The notes: generated by a model from the sequence alone, not told the origin. A stretch of 64,000 bases of DNA from Caldilineaceae bacterium (GCA_020846635.1 JADLDO010000005.1:1-64000), one strand, 5' to 3'; positions 7,215 through 18,695 are shown, counted from the stretch's first letter. Made by a program: numbers and translations.

Positions 7215-9227
7215 ATGTCTATGTTAACGCTAACCAATCTCGGACAAGCCTATGGAGACTTTGATGTCTTCTCCGGCATCAATGCCAGCATCCCCAACGA
7301 TGCCAAGATCGGGTTGGTGGGGCCAAATGGGATTGGCAAGACTACGCTGCTGCGCGTCTTGGCGGGGCTGGATGCTCCCCACAGTGGCAATGTCAACGCG
7401 TCCCAGGGCACGCGCATTGGCTATCTGCGCCAGGAAGCGATGGATGCCTTTGCCCAACGCACCAGCACCGTCTATGCCGAGATGCTGACCGTCTTTGGTG
7501 ATATCAAGAGGCAAGAGGCGATGCTCCAGGAATTGGAGCATCGTATGGCCGAGGGCGATGCGTCGTCTGAATTGCTGGATGAGTACAGCGAGGCGCAGCA
7601 AGCCTTTGAACTGGCGGGCGGCTATGAGTATGAGACGCGCATTAGCCAGGTGCTCTATGGTTTGGGCTTCGACAAGGAGGATTGGGAGACGCCGCTGACG
7701 CAGTTGAGCGGCGGGCAAAAGACGCGCGCGCTGCTGGCGCGCTTGCTCTTGGAAGCGCCCGATCTGTTGATCCTCGATGAGCCGACCAACCATCTAGATG
7801 TACAGGCGATTGAATGGCTGGAAGGCACGCTCAAGACATGGCCCGGTGCGCTGCTGATCGTTAGCCATGATCGCTATTTTCTGGATAAGGTCGTGGATCG
7901 TATCTGGGAGATGAGCCGCGGCGGCATCGAGCTGTACCGGGGCAATTACAGCGCCTATCTGCTGCAACGCCAGGAACGGTGGGAGCGGCGCGAGATGGAA
8001 TTTAACACGGTCAAGGAAAAGTTTCTCAAGGAACTGGACTATGTGAAGCGCAACATCGCCCGTGATTCCACGACCAACATGGCAAAAGGACGCTTAAAGC
8101 GACTGATTCGCGAGGTGCGCGTGGTACAGGCGGGTGGGCTTCAGACCATGCTTGACAAAAATTGGGGTCAGGTGATGGAGGAGATAGCGATCTCGGAGAC
8201 GCGCTGGGGTGTGATGGATGTGGAGCAGGCGATCAAGGGGCTGCAAAGCCCTGTGCAGCGTCCACCCGCTCTCGCCATGCGCCTAAAGACGACCTTGCGT
8301 TCAGGCAATCTGGTCTTGCGTACCACGGCAATGGAGATTGGCTATCCAGGGACAACGCTCTTTCATGCTGACCCGATTCAACTGGAGCGCCAGGAGTGCG
8401 CCGCCCTGATTGGCCCGAATGGGACCGGCAAGACAACCTTCTTGCGGACGCTGATGGGGCAGTTGGAACCGCTGGCGGGCAAGATTACCTTTGGCGCAAG
8501 TTTGAAGGTGGGCTATTTCGCCCAGACCCAGGAAAGGCTCAACCCTGACAATACCGTGTTGGATGAGCTGCTGCGCCACAAGCATATGCTGCTCGGCCCG
8601 GCACGCAATTATCTGGCGCAATATCTGTTCCGCGGCGAGGATGTCTTTAAGCCGGTGCGGATGTTGAGCGGTGGCGAGCGCGGGCGGCTGGCGTTGGCGA
8701 TCCTGGCGCTGGATGGGGCGAACTTCTTGCTCCTGGATGAGCCGACGAACCATCTTGATATTCCGGCGCAGGAAGTTTTGCAGCAGGTGTTGGAGAATTT
8801 TGAGGGGACGATCCTGCTGGTTTCGCATGACCGTTATCTGATCGACCGCTTGGCGACACAGATTTGGGAGCTGCGCGACGGGCGGCTGCATGTCTTCCCC
8901 GGCACCTATGCTGCCTATGTGGCCGCGCGTGAGAATGCTGACCTCGCCGCTAAGGCCAATGCTGCCGAACAGCGCGCCGAAAATCGCCGGGTGCAGCCTG
9001 AAGATCGGCAGAGCAAGAATGAACTGCGCCGTCGCGAACGGGCTGCCGCTGAAATGGAAGAGACTGTCCACCGGCTGGAGCAGGAACTCGCCCAGATCGA
9101 ACACGATCTTCAGTCCGCCAGCCATGCCCAAGACCTGGAGCGCATCCAGCAATTGAGCGCGGCCTATAGCGAGACACAGGCTAACTTGGAGCAATCAATG
9201 GAGGCATGGGCGGAGTTAGCGGCGTAG
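7215..9227 (+). CDS. ABC-F family ATPase (ribosome-associated)
   Basis: A 670 aa soluble protein with two ABC domains and no membrane segment. Domain 1 has Walker A GPNGIGKTT, signature LSGGQKTRALLARLLL and Walker B ILDEPTNHLD. Domain 2 has GPNGTGKTT, LSGGERGRLALAIL and LLLDEPTNHLD. A charged linker (about 250-320) joins them, and a C-terminal coiled coil (about 580-670) resembles Uup/YdiF-type members. ABC-F proteins act on the ribosomal E site, either rescuing stalled complexes or removing antibiotics. AGGAG precedes the ATG. The upstream attenuator points to control by ribosome inhibition. Resistance function is inferred. Confidence 0.9.
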   Translation: MSMLTLTNLGQAYGDFDVFSGINASIPNDAKIGLVGPNGIGKTTLLRVLAGLDAPHSGNVNASQGTRIGYLRQEAMDAFAQRTSTVYAEMLTVFGDIKRQEAMLQELEHRMAEGDASSELLDEYSEAQQAFELAGGYEYETRISQVLYGLGFDKEDWETPLTQLSGGQKTRALLARLLLEAPDLLILDEPTNHLDVQAIEWLEGTLKTWPGALLIVSHDRYFLDKVVDRIWEMSRGGIELYRGNYSAYLLQRQERWERREMEFNTVKEKFLKELDYVKRNIARDSTTNMAKGRLKRLIREVRVVQAGGLQTMLDKNWGQVMEEIAISETRWGVMDVEQAIKGLQSPVQRPPALAMRLKTTLRSGNLVLRTTAMEIGYPGTTLFHADPIQLERQECAALIGPNGTGKTTFLRTLMGQLEPLAGKITFGASLKVGYFAQTQERLNPDNTVLDELLRHKHMLLGPARNYLAQYLFRGEDVFKPVRMLSGGERGRLALAILALDGANFLLLDEPTNHLDIPAQEVLQQVLENFEGTILLVSHDRYLIDRLATQIWELRDGRLHVFPGTYAAYVAARENADLAAKANAAEQRAENRRVQPEDRQSKNELRRRERAAAEMEETVHRLEQELAQIEHDLQSASHAQDLERIQQLSAAYSETQANLEQSMEAWAELAA

Positions 9228-9377
9228 TGAAGATATAAATCTGAGGGTTCCCTTCTGCTTGCCTGGGGCGTATTGTATTTACCGTCACTTTTTAAGCAGG
9301 ATATAGCCGTCAAGATCGTGCCTGGTCGTGTTGACCATTCACAACCCCGAATCTTGTCTATAGCAAGGGAGCCAATC

Positions 9378-11330
9378 ATGTCTTTACAGTCTGCTCACTT
9401 TCCCCCGATGATGCATATACGCCTGGGGATTGCATTGCTGTTGGCTTTGGCCGGCGGGTTTATCTTGAGCCAACCGGCCCTGGCTGCCAGCGATCAACCG
9501 TTAGATGCTCTGGCGCTGATAGTGGTGAATACAACCAATCCCGCTATCAATGGAGGCGATGGTCTTTGCTCTATTATTGAAGCAGTTGAGAATGCAAACG
9601 CCGATGCACAGATTCACACGGACTGTGCATCCGGAAGTAATGCCGATACGATCTCCTTACCCGCAGACGCACCGCTTATCTTCACGGCGGCACACAACAG
9701 CATCGGGGGAGCCAACGCGCTGCCCGTCATTACCGGCACTGTTACCATCCAGGGCAATGGCGCAGACCTGATCCGCGATACCAATGCACCCAACTTCCGC
9801 TTCTTCCATGTAGCAGAGGGGGGTACGTTGACGCTGATCGATTTGGGTTTGCGAAATGGTCAAGTGGAACTGAGCGGCACCACCCAACTGCTCCTGGGCG
9901 GCGGGGCCATTGTCAACCAGGGCACGCTGCACATTCGCGACAGCAACTTGAGCTATAACCATGCCTCCTATGGTGGGGCAATCTACAGCCAACCCGTCAC
10001 CGGCACATTGGCGCTGAGCGATACAACCTTTAGCTACAATATCGCTGACCTGAATGGCGGCGCGCTCTACAACTTTGGCCCTGCCACCATCGACGGTGGC
10101 CTTTTGCGCTTCAACCAGGCCGCGGTCAGCGGTGGGGCGGTTGTACATACGTCCAGTACATTGACTGTCACCAATGCCACGGTGCAGGATAATGTGACCG
10201 ATGGCTCTGGCGCCGGTATTGCGGCTTATGCGGTTCTGACCGATAGTCAGGTTTGGATTCGCGCGACAAACCTGATCAGCAATGTGGCGGCTCTGAACGC
10301 AGGCGCGCTGCTGAACAGCGCTGGTGACGGCATGACCTCCGTTATGGAGATCGAAGCCAGCAGCATCACCGCCAATCGTGCGTCCTCAACAGCCTTCAAC
10401 GAGGGAATTGGGGGTGGCGTCGTCAATGGGTGGGTGTTGGGGGGTGGTGGCGGCGTAGCAACCATGCGCCTGAGCCAGAGCCTTGTCGCTGACAATGTCG
10501 CCCAAAGTGGTGGTGGCGTTGCCAACCTGGACCTGACAGGCTATCCCACACGCACTGCCGAGATCCTGATCAGCCAGAGTACGCTGTCCGACAACACTGC
10601 GGCGGGTGTAGGGAGCGAACGGGGTGCAGGGGGTGGTCTTTTCAACAGCAACGGCGAGGCCACAGTGGTCAATAGCACCGTCAGCGGCAATCAAGCGCTG
10701 GGTGATGACACGGTGCTTGGTGGGCGCGGTGGCGGCATCGGCAACAGTGGCCGCGGTGTTACGACGACGTTGCAACTGTTGAACTCTACCATTGCCTTTA
10801 ACGAGGCGAGTCAGGCCGGTGGTGGTGTTGCCGTTTTGGGGCCGGTAACGACGACCGCAACCTCGATGGAGGCTGGCAATACCTTGATTGTCAGCAATGT
10901 ATTGACTGTCAGCGAAACCATCTCGAATGCACCTGTACTGGCGACCCTCGCTTCGCCCCAGGTCATCGTCGGGACAGAAAGCTGTTCCATTGAGAATGGC
11001 ACATCAAACTCGTTGGGTGGCAATATCGAGGATGGGGCGACTTGTGGTTTTGATGCAGCGGGAGACTTGACCGAAACATCTGTCCCGCTGGGCAACCTGG
11101 AGAACAACGGCGGCTTCACACCTACCCATCTCATCACTGAGGGCGGGGCTGCCTACAATGGCGGGGTGGATGCGCTGTGCAATGCTGCGCCTGTCAATGG
11201 CATTGATCAACGTGGGGTGATACGGCCACAGCAAGAACGCTGTGATGTCGGGGCCGTGGAGCTAGAGGTGGAACAAAAGAATCCTGTTATGTACTTCCCG
11301 GAGATCTATCTCCACTTTACGTTCCCGTAG
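9378..11330 (+). CDS. Secreted parallel beta-helix (pectate-lyase-like) repeat protein
   Basis: About 650 aa. A signal peptide (hydrophobic core LGIALLLALAGGFIL, cleavage after ALAAS) is followed by the 'CSIIEAVENAN' motif, a variant of the CSLREAI N-terminal element of choice-of-anchor/beta-helix proteins. Many imperfect repeats follow, rich in GGGI/NSTVSGN-type turns, predicting a right-handed parallel beta-helix. The C-terminus contains the usual D-Q-R-G-V-x-R-P-q ... CDVGAVEL ending. Such proteins are surface or secreted, sometimes polysaccharide-active, but no catalytic residues can be assigned. ATG 9378 has AAGGGA upstream; an earlier in-frame ATG at 9273 would bury the signal peptide. 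Confidence 0.8.
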   Translation: MSLQSAHFPPMMHIRLGIALLLALAGGFILSQPALAASDQPLDALALIVVNTTNPAINGGDGLCSIIEAVENANADAQIHTDCASGSNADTISLPADAPLIFTAAHNSIGGANALPVITGTVTIQGNGADLIRDTNAPNFRFFHVAEGGTLTLIDLGLRNGQVELSGTTQLLLGGGAIVNQGTLHIRDSNLSYNHASYGGAIYSQPVTGTLALSDTTFSYNIADLNGGALYNFGPATIDGGLLRFNQAAVSGGAVVHTSSTLTVTNATVQDNVTDGSGAGIAAYAVLTDSQVWIRATNLISNVAALNAGALLNSAGDGMTSVMEIEASSITANRASSTAFNEGIGGGVVNGWVLGGGGGVATMRLSQSLVADNVAQSGGGVANLDLTGYPTRTAEILISQSTLSDNTAAGVGSERGAGGGLFNSNGEATVVNSTVSGNQALGDDTVLGGRGGGIGNSGRGVTTTLQLLNSTIAFNEASQAGGGVAVLGPVTTTATSMEAGNTLIVSNVLTVSETISNAPVLATLASPQVIVGTESCSIENGTSNSLGGNIEDGATCGFDAAGDLTETSVPLGNLENNGGFTPTHLITEGGAAYNGGVDALCNAAPVNGIDQRGVIRPQQERCDVGAVELEVEQKNPVMYFPEIYLHFTFP

Positions 11331-11369
11331 GTGCGGATGGTACCCAGTTCTGTGTAAAGTTGCAGTGCG

Positions 11370-11422
11370 ACCCTCCCGGAAGCGGCCCAGAGGGCTCCCC
11401 AGCTTCCGGGAGGGTTTTCTTA
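11370..11422 (+). terminator. Intrinsic terminator hairpin of the CCCTCCCGGAAGC family
   Basis: Arms 11370-11383 and 11402-11415 pair perfectly over 14 bases, and TTTTCTTA follows on the plus strand. It lies 40 bases after the beta-helix gene and before the convergent ettA stop. The same palindromic sequence recurs elsewhere in the window (36389, 53833, and variants at 38540 and 49511). Confidence 0.8.
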
Positions 11423-11447
11423 GTGCCTTATCATGTAGCGCGTCAGT

Positions 11448-11463
11448 CGCCGGAGGTTAAAAC
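11448..11463. repeat. 16-base dispersed repeat, copy 1
   Basis: CGCCGGAGGTTAAAAC occurs here and identically at 38387-38402. Both copies lie just beyond a gene end and next to a strong hairpin. Confidence 0.6.
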
Positions 11464-11470
11464 GGCAGTC

Positions 11471-13174
<1,704 letters not shown>

Positions 13175-13496
13175 AGGTTCCCCAACTTTTTTAATAGATT
13201 AACTCAGGTTGCCACTCTCTGCCGTCATGCCGTAGGCATGACAGACTAACGTGCCTTGTCACCCCGTAGGGTCTCTCTGCCTGCGGCATGAGAGAAGAAA
13301 GCCGCAACTTGAGCTAATTCACAGAATCAATTTAATACCAACTCAGCCGCATAGTATAACACAGGGCTCCAAGTCTAGCTTACTCTTGGCGTGTTGGGGT
13401 GTTTTTCAATACGGGGGCGCGGGTGGGGTTTCTAGGAAACTGCTTCCGTTGAGATTCGCCGGATTTTTTTACCTCTTGCCTTATCGAGTGTACACT
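13175..13496. other. Intergenic region with palindrome remnants
   Basis: This 322-base divergent region between ettA and the CotH gene holds a short inverted repeat (GTCATGCC/GGCATGAC, about 13224-13242). It also holds a degenerate copy of the 3108-3166 element, with TTGTCACCCCGTAGGGTCTCTCTGCC-like sequence at about 13256-13281 and a decayed second arm. No gene is seen. The promoters of both flanking genes should lie here, but none is clear. Confidence 0.5.
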
Positions 13497-16469
13497 ATGA
13501 GGATGCAGGAACGACGTGGTACACGAAGTCAATGGCCCAAGCTGCGCTGGTCAAGACGCCAACGCTCATTGTGGATCTTTTGGGGCGGGATTGTCCTGGT
13601 GCTGCTCCTGGGATTGGAACGGATTCTTGCCGATCCAGACCAAGCCAACAATGCCCCCGTTGGCTCTGTCGTCATCAGCGAGTTTGGCGCGGCGGGCAGT
13701 GGGCCTACCGATGAATATGGCGAGACGCCCGATTGGATCGAACTGCACAACCGCACGCCAAGCGCGGTCAGTCTCACCGACTGGGTACTCACCGATGACC
13801 CGACGCAGCCGGACAAGTGGCGTTTTGACAAGGTAACGATCGAGCCGGGAGCCTATCTGGTCGTCTTTGCTTCCGGGCGCGATCAGAATGAGTTGGATGA
13901 AGACGAGCTTTTTCTCCACACCAGCTTCCGATTGAACAGCGACGGAGGCTATTTGGCCCTCTATCCCCCGACCGCGCGCCAATTTCTCGACGGCACTGTC
14001 TACGAGTATCCTGCTCAGCTTCCCCAATACTCCTATGCGTTGGTGCAAGATGAGAGGGGGCAGTGGTCGCCCCGCTATCTGGCACACCCGACCCCTGGCG
14101 CGGCTAATGATACCAGCGTGACATGGGCGAGCATCCTACCCCCTGTAGCCGCCAGCTTGGCGCATGGCTTTTATGACGCGCCTATCGATGTGGCGTTAAG
14201 CGCTGCCGTGGCTGATGCGCGCATCCAGTACACCACCGATGGCACGACGCCGAGCGCCGAACATGGCACACCCTATACCGAGCCAATCCCCATCCGCCAG
14301 ACCACAGTCTTGCGCGCCGTGGCGCTGCTGCCCGACTATGCGCCTTCCCCTGTGACGACACAGAGCTATATTTTCCTGGAGGATGTCCGCAATCAACCCG
14401 CGGCCCCGCCTGGTTGGCCGCAGACATGGGGCATACACTCGTTGAGTCGAGGCCCCTATGTAGAAGGAACACCGGTGGAGGCTGATTATGCGATGGATGC
14501 TCGCGTGGTCAACGATCCCATTACCGGCCCATGCCTGGAGGACGGGCTGTTGGCAATCCCGACGATCTCGCTGGTGACGGATCAGGCAAATTTGGATATT
14601 TTCGCTACGCCGCAAGCGCGCGGGCGTGAGACGGAGCGCACGGTTTCGGTCGAGTGGATCGATCCGAGCAGCGAGGGTGACGGCTTCCAGATCAACGCCG
14701 GGCTGCGCATCCAGGGCAATGCCGGGCGGCTGGAATATATGCCCAAACATTCCTTCCGTCTCTTTTTTCGCCAACTCTATGGCGCGGCCAAGCTCATCTA
14801 TCCACTTTTTGCCGATTCGCATCTGATGGAGTTTGAGACGCTGGTCTTGCGCGGCGGGGTCAATCGCAGCTTTGCAGGCGATTTTGTGGACGAGGCGGCC
14901 AACCTCGACCTGCGTGAGAAGACCACCTATCTGCGTGACGAATGGGTGCGCGCCTCGCAGATCGCCATGTCGGGCGCGGGCGCGCATGGGCGCTTTGTCC
15001 ATCTCTATATCAACGGGCTTTATTGGGGGCTCTATAACCTGGTAGAGCGTCCCGATGCCTCTTTTGCCGCGAGCTATTTGGGAGGCGATGAGGATGCGTG
15101 GTCAAGCGCCAACCACGGCGGCGCGGTCAGCGGCCCGCCGGATCGCTTTGCGGCTCTGCTCGACCAGGCCCGCGCCGGTGGCATGGAAGACCCTGCGCGC
15201 TATGCCACCTTGTTGGAGTTTCTGGACCCTGCCCAATTCAGTGACTATGTGATCGTGAATTGGTACGCGGGCAACGTGGATTGGCCTGAAACCAACTGGT
15301 ACGCCAGCGTACACAACCCGGCGGGGCGCAACTACTTTTGGGTATGGGATGCTGAAGCCACCTGGGACGAAGGGGCCAAGATTCGTCTGGGCGATGAAAC
15401 AGCAGCGGGTGCGCCCTATCCGAATGTGGTCAAGCTGCTCTTTGAAGCGGCCTGGGCGAATTCCGACTTTCGCATGACCTTTGCCGACCGGCTTTATCAC
15501 CATCTTAAGGAGAAGGGTGCGCTGACCGATACGGCGTCGGTTGCGCGCTGGCGAACGCTGCAAGCCTCTATCGAGCGCGCCATTGTCGCCGAATCGGCGC
15601 GCTGGGGAGATGTGCGCTATGCCGAGCCGATCACATTGGCCGATTGGCAAGCGGCGAATGAAGATGTGTTGCGCCAAATGGAGGGCAATGGAGCCAAATT
15701 GATCGAGCTGGCGCGCGCCGCGGGCTATTACCCGCCGCTTGATCCGCCTACGCTCTCACCTGCCGGGGGAGAGTTTAGCGGTGAGCAAACGGTGACATTG
15801 GCCGCGCCTACAGGGGCTATCTACTATACGACCGATGGCAGCGACCCGCGCGCGGCGGTGACGGGGGAACCTGCGCCCAACGCTCAGCGATACAGCGCGC
15901 CCGTCCCGATCACGACGACGAGTGTGCTGCGGGCGCGGCTTCTGGTGGATGGCGTGTGGAGCGCGCTGCAAGAGGCCAACTTTGCCGAGAGCAGCGAAGC
16001 GCCGCATCTGGTCATCAGCGAGATCATGTATCGCCCCTATCTGAATGAGGCGATGGAGTTTCTTGAACTGCATAATGTGGGCAACACTGCGGCAGATTTG
16101 TCGGGGGCCTACTTTGAGGGCATTGATTTCCGCTTTGCTGCGGGGGTACGGCTCAACCCTGGGCAACATCTGGTCTTGATCCGCGATTTCAGGGCATTTC
16201 GCGAGCGCTATCCCGACGCCGAAATTGCCGGACAGTATGGGGGCAAACTTTCGGACAAGGGCGAAACCATTTCGCTCTATCATCCCCAGGGTGAGCTTTG
16301 GCTGGAAGTCACCTATGATGACAACTATGGCTGGCCTCTGAGCGCCAATGGCGCAGGCGATTCGTTGGTGTTGATGGACCCGCTGGGCGATCTGAGCAGC
16401 CCGCACAACTGGCGCGCTAGCCAAACACTCTATGGCACTCCTGGCGCGGATGAGCCTGGCGGAGAGTAG
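13497..16469 (+). CDS. CotH kinase family protein with lamin-tail and chitobiase-like domains
   Basis: About 990 aa exported or membrane-anchored protein. A basic N-terminus and one TM/signal segment (IFWGGIVLVLLLGLERIL) are followed by a lamin-tail domain (VVISEFGAAG...DWIELHN), an Fn3/CHB_HEX_C-type domain (IQYTTDGTTPS), the CotH kinase core, a second 'YYTTDGSDPR' domain and a C-terminal lamin-tail domain (LVISEIMYRP...FLELHN). The core shows HSFRLFFRQLYG, NLVERPDASFAASYLGG, NWYAGNVDWPETNWY and FWVWDAEATW. CotH proteins are atypical protein kinases. Start at ATG 13497 (13503 also possible); the frame is open further upstream, but that part does not look coding. It is followed by VTC and DUF4956 genes. 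Confidence 0.88.
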   Translation: MRMQERRGTRSQWPKLRWSRRQRSLWIFWGGIVLVLLLGLERILADPDQANNAPVGSVVISEFGAAGSGPTDEYGETPDWIELHNRTPSAVSLTDWVLTDDPTQPDKWRFDKVTIEPGAYLVVFASGRDQNELDEDELFLHTSFRLNSDGGYLALYPPTARQFLDGTVYEYPAQLPQYSYALVQDERGQWSPRYLAHPTPGAANDTSVTWASILPPVAASLAHGFYDAPIDVALSAAVADARIQYTTDGTTPSAEHGTPYTEPIPIRQTTVLRAVALLPDYAPSPVTTQSYIFLEDVRNQPAAPPGWPQTWGIHSLSRGPYVEGTPVEADYAMDARVVNDPITGPCLEDGLLAIPTISLVTDQANLDIFATPQARGRETERTVSVEWIDPSSEGDGFQINAGLRIQGNAGRLEYMPKHSFRLFFRQLYGAAKLIYPLFADSHLMEFETLVLRGGVNRSFAGDFVDEAANLDLREKTTYLRDEWVRASQIAMSGAGAHGRFVHLYINGLYWGLYNLVERPDASFAASYLGGDEDAWSSANHGGAVSGPPDRFAALLDQARAGGMEDPARYATLLEFLDPAQFSDYVIVNWYAGNVDWPETNWYASVHNPAGRNYFWVWDAEATWDEGAKIRLGDETAAGAPYPNVVKLLFEAAWANSDFRMTFADRLYHHLKEKGALTDTASVARWRTLQASIERAIVAESARWGDVRYAEPITLADWQAANEDVLRQMEGNGAKLIELARAAGYYPPLDPPTLSPAGGEFSGEQTVTLAAPTGAIYYTTDGSDPRAAVTGEPAPNAQRYSAPVPITTTSVLRARLLVDGVWSALQEANFAESSEAPHLVISEIMYRPYLNEAMEFLELHNVGNTAADLSGAYFEGIDFRFAAGVRLNPGQHLVLIRDFRAFRERYPDAEIAGQYGGKLSDKGETISLYHPQGELWLEVTYDDNYGWPLSANGAGDSLVLMDPLGDLSSPHNWRASQTLYGTPGADEPGGE

Positions 16470-16472
16470 GCA

Positions 16473-17243
16473 GTGCGTCCAAAGAGCGAACTGCGTTATG
16501 AACTGAAGTACTTGTTGCGCCGCGAGCAGGTGGAGCCACTTGTTGCCGAACTGCGCCAAACCTTGCAAGTCGATGCGCATGGCAACGAATTGGGCACCTA
16601 TCCCATTACAAGCCTCTACTATGACACGCCGGACTATAAGGCGTATTGGGACAAGTTGGATGGACAGCGCAGCCGCCGCAAACTGCGCGTGCGCGTCTAT
16701 GGCGACGCATTGGTTACACCGGAGACACCCGCCTTTGTCGAGATCAAGCAGCGCGTCAACAAATTGATGCGTAAGCGGCGCGTGGCGCTGCCCTATGGCG
16801 ACGCGGTTGATTTAGATCGCTACGATGAGTTGGGGGTGGCCTTCGACGAGCAAGGACGAGCGGCAGATCGGGCGCTCTTGCACGAGGCGTATTATCTCTA
16901 TCGCACGTTGCAATTGGCCCCGGCTTGTGTCGTAGCGTATGATCGGCTGGCTTTTGAAGGAGATCCGCGCACACCTGATCTACGGATTACGCTGGACACG
17001 AACTTGCGCGGGCGTATTCACGACCTCTCCCTGTTATCGACAGGCAGCGCGACCGATCAGCAAATTCTAGGGCCGGAGTATGCGGTGTTGGAGGTCAAGG
17101 CGAATCAGAATGTGCCGCGCTGGGTGGCGCAGCTTACGGCGCGACATCGCTGCACCTTCTATCGCATCAGTAAGTATTGCCTGGTCTTGGAAAAGACGCG
17201 GGCGATTGCCCAACGGCAACGTATCATCGTGGGACCAGCTTGA
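16473..17243 (+). CDS. VTC-domain polyphosphate polymerase-like protein
   Basis: 256 aa. The CYTH/VTC tunnel fold is recognised from 'ELRYELKYLL', the Y-x-T-S/SLYYDTPD element, the basic stretch RRKLRVRVYG, FVEIKQRVNKLMRKRR and the distal acidic/basic pairs (VLEVKANQNVPRWV). VTC-domain enzymes bind triphosphate in a tunnel and polymerise polyphosphate from ATP. The start is GTG 16473 with GGAGAG upstream, 4 bases after the CotH stop, so the two are co-translated. CotH, VTC and DUF4956 genes commonly travel together; the shared function is not settled. Confidence 0.87.
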   Translation: MRPKSELRYELKYLLRREQVEPLVAELRQTLQVDAHGNELGTYPITSLYYDTPDYKAYWDKLDGQRSRRKLRVRVYGDALVTPETPAFVEIKQRVNKLMRKRRVALPYGDAVDLDRYDELGVAFDEQGRAADRALLHEAYYLYRTLQLAPACVVAYDRLAFEGDPRTPDLRITLDTNLRGRIHDLSLLSTGSATDQQILGPEYAVLEVKANQNVPRWVAQLTARHRCTFYRISKYCLVLEKTRAIAQRQRIIVGPA

Positions 17244-17246
17244 AGG

Positions 17247-17296
17247 GATGAAGGATGAAGGGCAGAAAGACCGTCTCTCTCAATTCATCCTTCATC
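17247..17296. repeat. 13-bp inverted repeat between VTC and DUF4956 genes
   Basis: GATGAAGGATGAA at 17247-17259 pairs with TTCATCCTTCATC at 17284-17296 across a 24-base loop. It lies directly after the VTC stop and 27 bases before the next ATG. It has no U-run and is more likely an mRNA-stability element than a terminator. A similar GGATGAGG motif recurs after 19808. Confidence 0.6.
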
Positions 17297-17323
17297 TTTA
17301 GAAAAGATAGGCAATAGAGAAGT

Positions 17324-18016
17324 ATGGATTTCAACGCGCTGCTGGCGTCATTGCAAGATACAACCGAGGTCTTTACAAGCTATGACATTATCTTAACGAT
17401 TGTGTTGAGCTTTGTCCTGTCGCTGCTGATCGGCTTCGTCTATCAGCGCACACACCGCGGCGTTGCCTATTCGCAATCCTATGTGCAGACATTGGTGTTG
17501 ATGGCGATGGTGGTCGGCATTATTATGTTGGTCATCGGCTCCAACATTGCCCGCGCCTTTACGCTGGTCGGCGCGCTCTCGATTGTGCGCTTTCGTAATG
17601 CCGTCAAAGAGACGCGCGATGTGGGCTATATCTTCTTTGCGATGGCGATTGGCATGGCCTGTGGCACGCGCTTTTATCTGCTGGCAGTGATCGCTACGGT
17701 GGTCATCTGCGCGCTGCTTTGGGCGATGGATCGCTTCAATTTTTTCGCCAGGGAGAGCGCAAGCCAACTGCTCAAGATTCGCCTGCCTGCGGATATGCCC
17801 TATGCCACGCTCTTTGAAGCGCTCTTTGACCGTTATCTGCATCGCTATGAATTGGTGGCAATGGAGACTGTGCAGGCGGGCACGCTGTTGGAACTGGTCT
17901 ATAGCGTGGAGACTAAGCGCGGGGTGGATATACAGGCGTTCCTGCGTGAGTTGGCGGCGCTCAACGACAACAATAAGGTTGTTCTGGTGACGGGACAGCA
18001 GGAAGTTGATCTGTAA
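17324..18016 (+). CDS. DUF4956 membrane protein
   Basis: 230 aa. About four transmembrane helices occupy residues 20-145 (for example IILTIVLSFVLSLLIGFVY and TLVLMAMVVGIIMLVIGSNI), with the family motif GALSIVRFRNAVKETRDVGYIFFAMAIG in the middle. A soluble C-terminal alpha/beta domain follows (LELVYSVETKRGVD...LAALNDNNKVVLV). The family is widespread next to VTC-type polymerases and CotH proteins, as here. A role in moving or anchoring the polymerase product is plausible but unproven. Confidence 0.87.
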   Translation: MDFNALLASLQDTTEVFTSYDIILTIVLSFVLSLLIGFVYQRTHRGVAYSQSYVQTLVLMAMVVGIIMLVIGSNIARAFTLVGALSIVRFRNAVKETRDVGYIFFAMAIGMACGTRFYLLAVIATVVICALLWAMDRFNFFARESASQLLKIRLPADMPYATLFEALFDRYLHRYELVAMETVQAGTLLELVYSVETKRGVDIQAFLRELAALNDNNKVVLVTGQQEVDL

Positions 18017-18050
18017 GAGTCGTTGTCGTGTTGATTTTGGAGATTTCCAG

Positions 18051-18491
18051 ATGAGCAATTCTATACATGAGCATGCACCTGTCGCTGATGTGATAGATCG
18101 GCTGCGTGCCGCAGGCTATAAGATCACGCCTCCACGTTTGGCTGTGTTAGAGGTGATCGAACAGCGGGGGGAGCATCTCAACCCAAACGAAATTTTGGAG
18201 CAGGCCAAAGCCATCCACCCGGCATTGGGGCGCGCCACGGTCTATCGTACCCTGGAACTGCTGACCCAACTAGGCGTGGTGCGGCCAATCTACGTGGGCG
18301 AGAGCGGCCCCACCTATATCCGCGCCGATGGCAACCATCATCATTTGGTCTGTTCGGGATGCGGTCAAGTGGTAGATTTTGATCAATGTGTGGCTGACCA
18401 GATGGCGCAAGAGCTTCGCGCGCGTTTCGGCTTTGAAATCAGGAGCCATCTGTTGGAGTTTTATGGCCTCTGTGTCCACTGCCAAGACTGA
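18051..18491 (+). CDS. Fur-family metalloregulator (Zur/Fur/PerR type)
   Basis: 146 aa. An N-terminal winged helix (GYKITPPRLAVLEVIEQ...GRATVYRTLELLTQLGVV) and a C-terminal dimerisation/metal domain with HHHLVCSGCGQVVDF and a terminal CVHC pair form the structural zinc site. The ATG at 18051 is preceded by GGAG; the longer frame from 18006 overlaps the DUF4956 gene. The next gene encodes a zinc-type binding protein, so a Zur role is the simplest guess. Specificity for Zn, Fe or Mn cannot be read from the sequence. Confidence 0.9.
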   Translation: MSNSIHEHAPVADVIDRLRAAGYKITPPRLAVLEVIEQRGEHLNPNEILEQAKAIHPALGRATVYRTLELLTQLGVVRPIYVGESGPTYIRADGNHHHLVCSGCGQVVDFDQCVADQMAQELRARFGFEIRSHLLEFYGLCVHCQD

Positions 18492-18695
18492 TTCTATTTG
18501 CACAAACATGTGCGCGATTCTGTAAGATCGTAACCAAGCAACCTTGACAGACGTAACAATCAAGCGAATTGTATAGCCCGCGTGGACGATGGCGTCCCCG
18601 TTTGAGCGCAGCTTTATCATGGGCCTGATTGATGTGCCGGGTCAGCTCACTATTACTTATTTCTCGAATGTTCATTTCTCGAAGATGAGGCAACT

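Noticed and set aside
7215-9227. Naming the ABC-F gene as a specific antibiotic-resistance determinant
   Set aside because: The attenuator is suggestive, but the linker and tail do not match a named resistance subfamily closely enough by eye.
13251-13496. N-terminal extension of the CotH gene frame
   Set aside because: The frame is open but crosses a degenerate palindromic element and has no ribosome binding site. The signal segment fits a start at 13497 or 13503.
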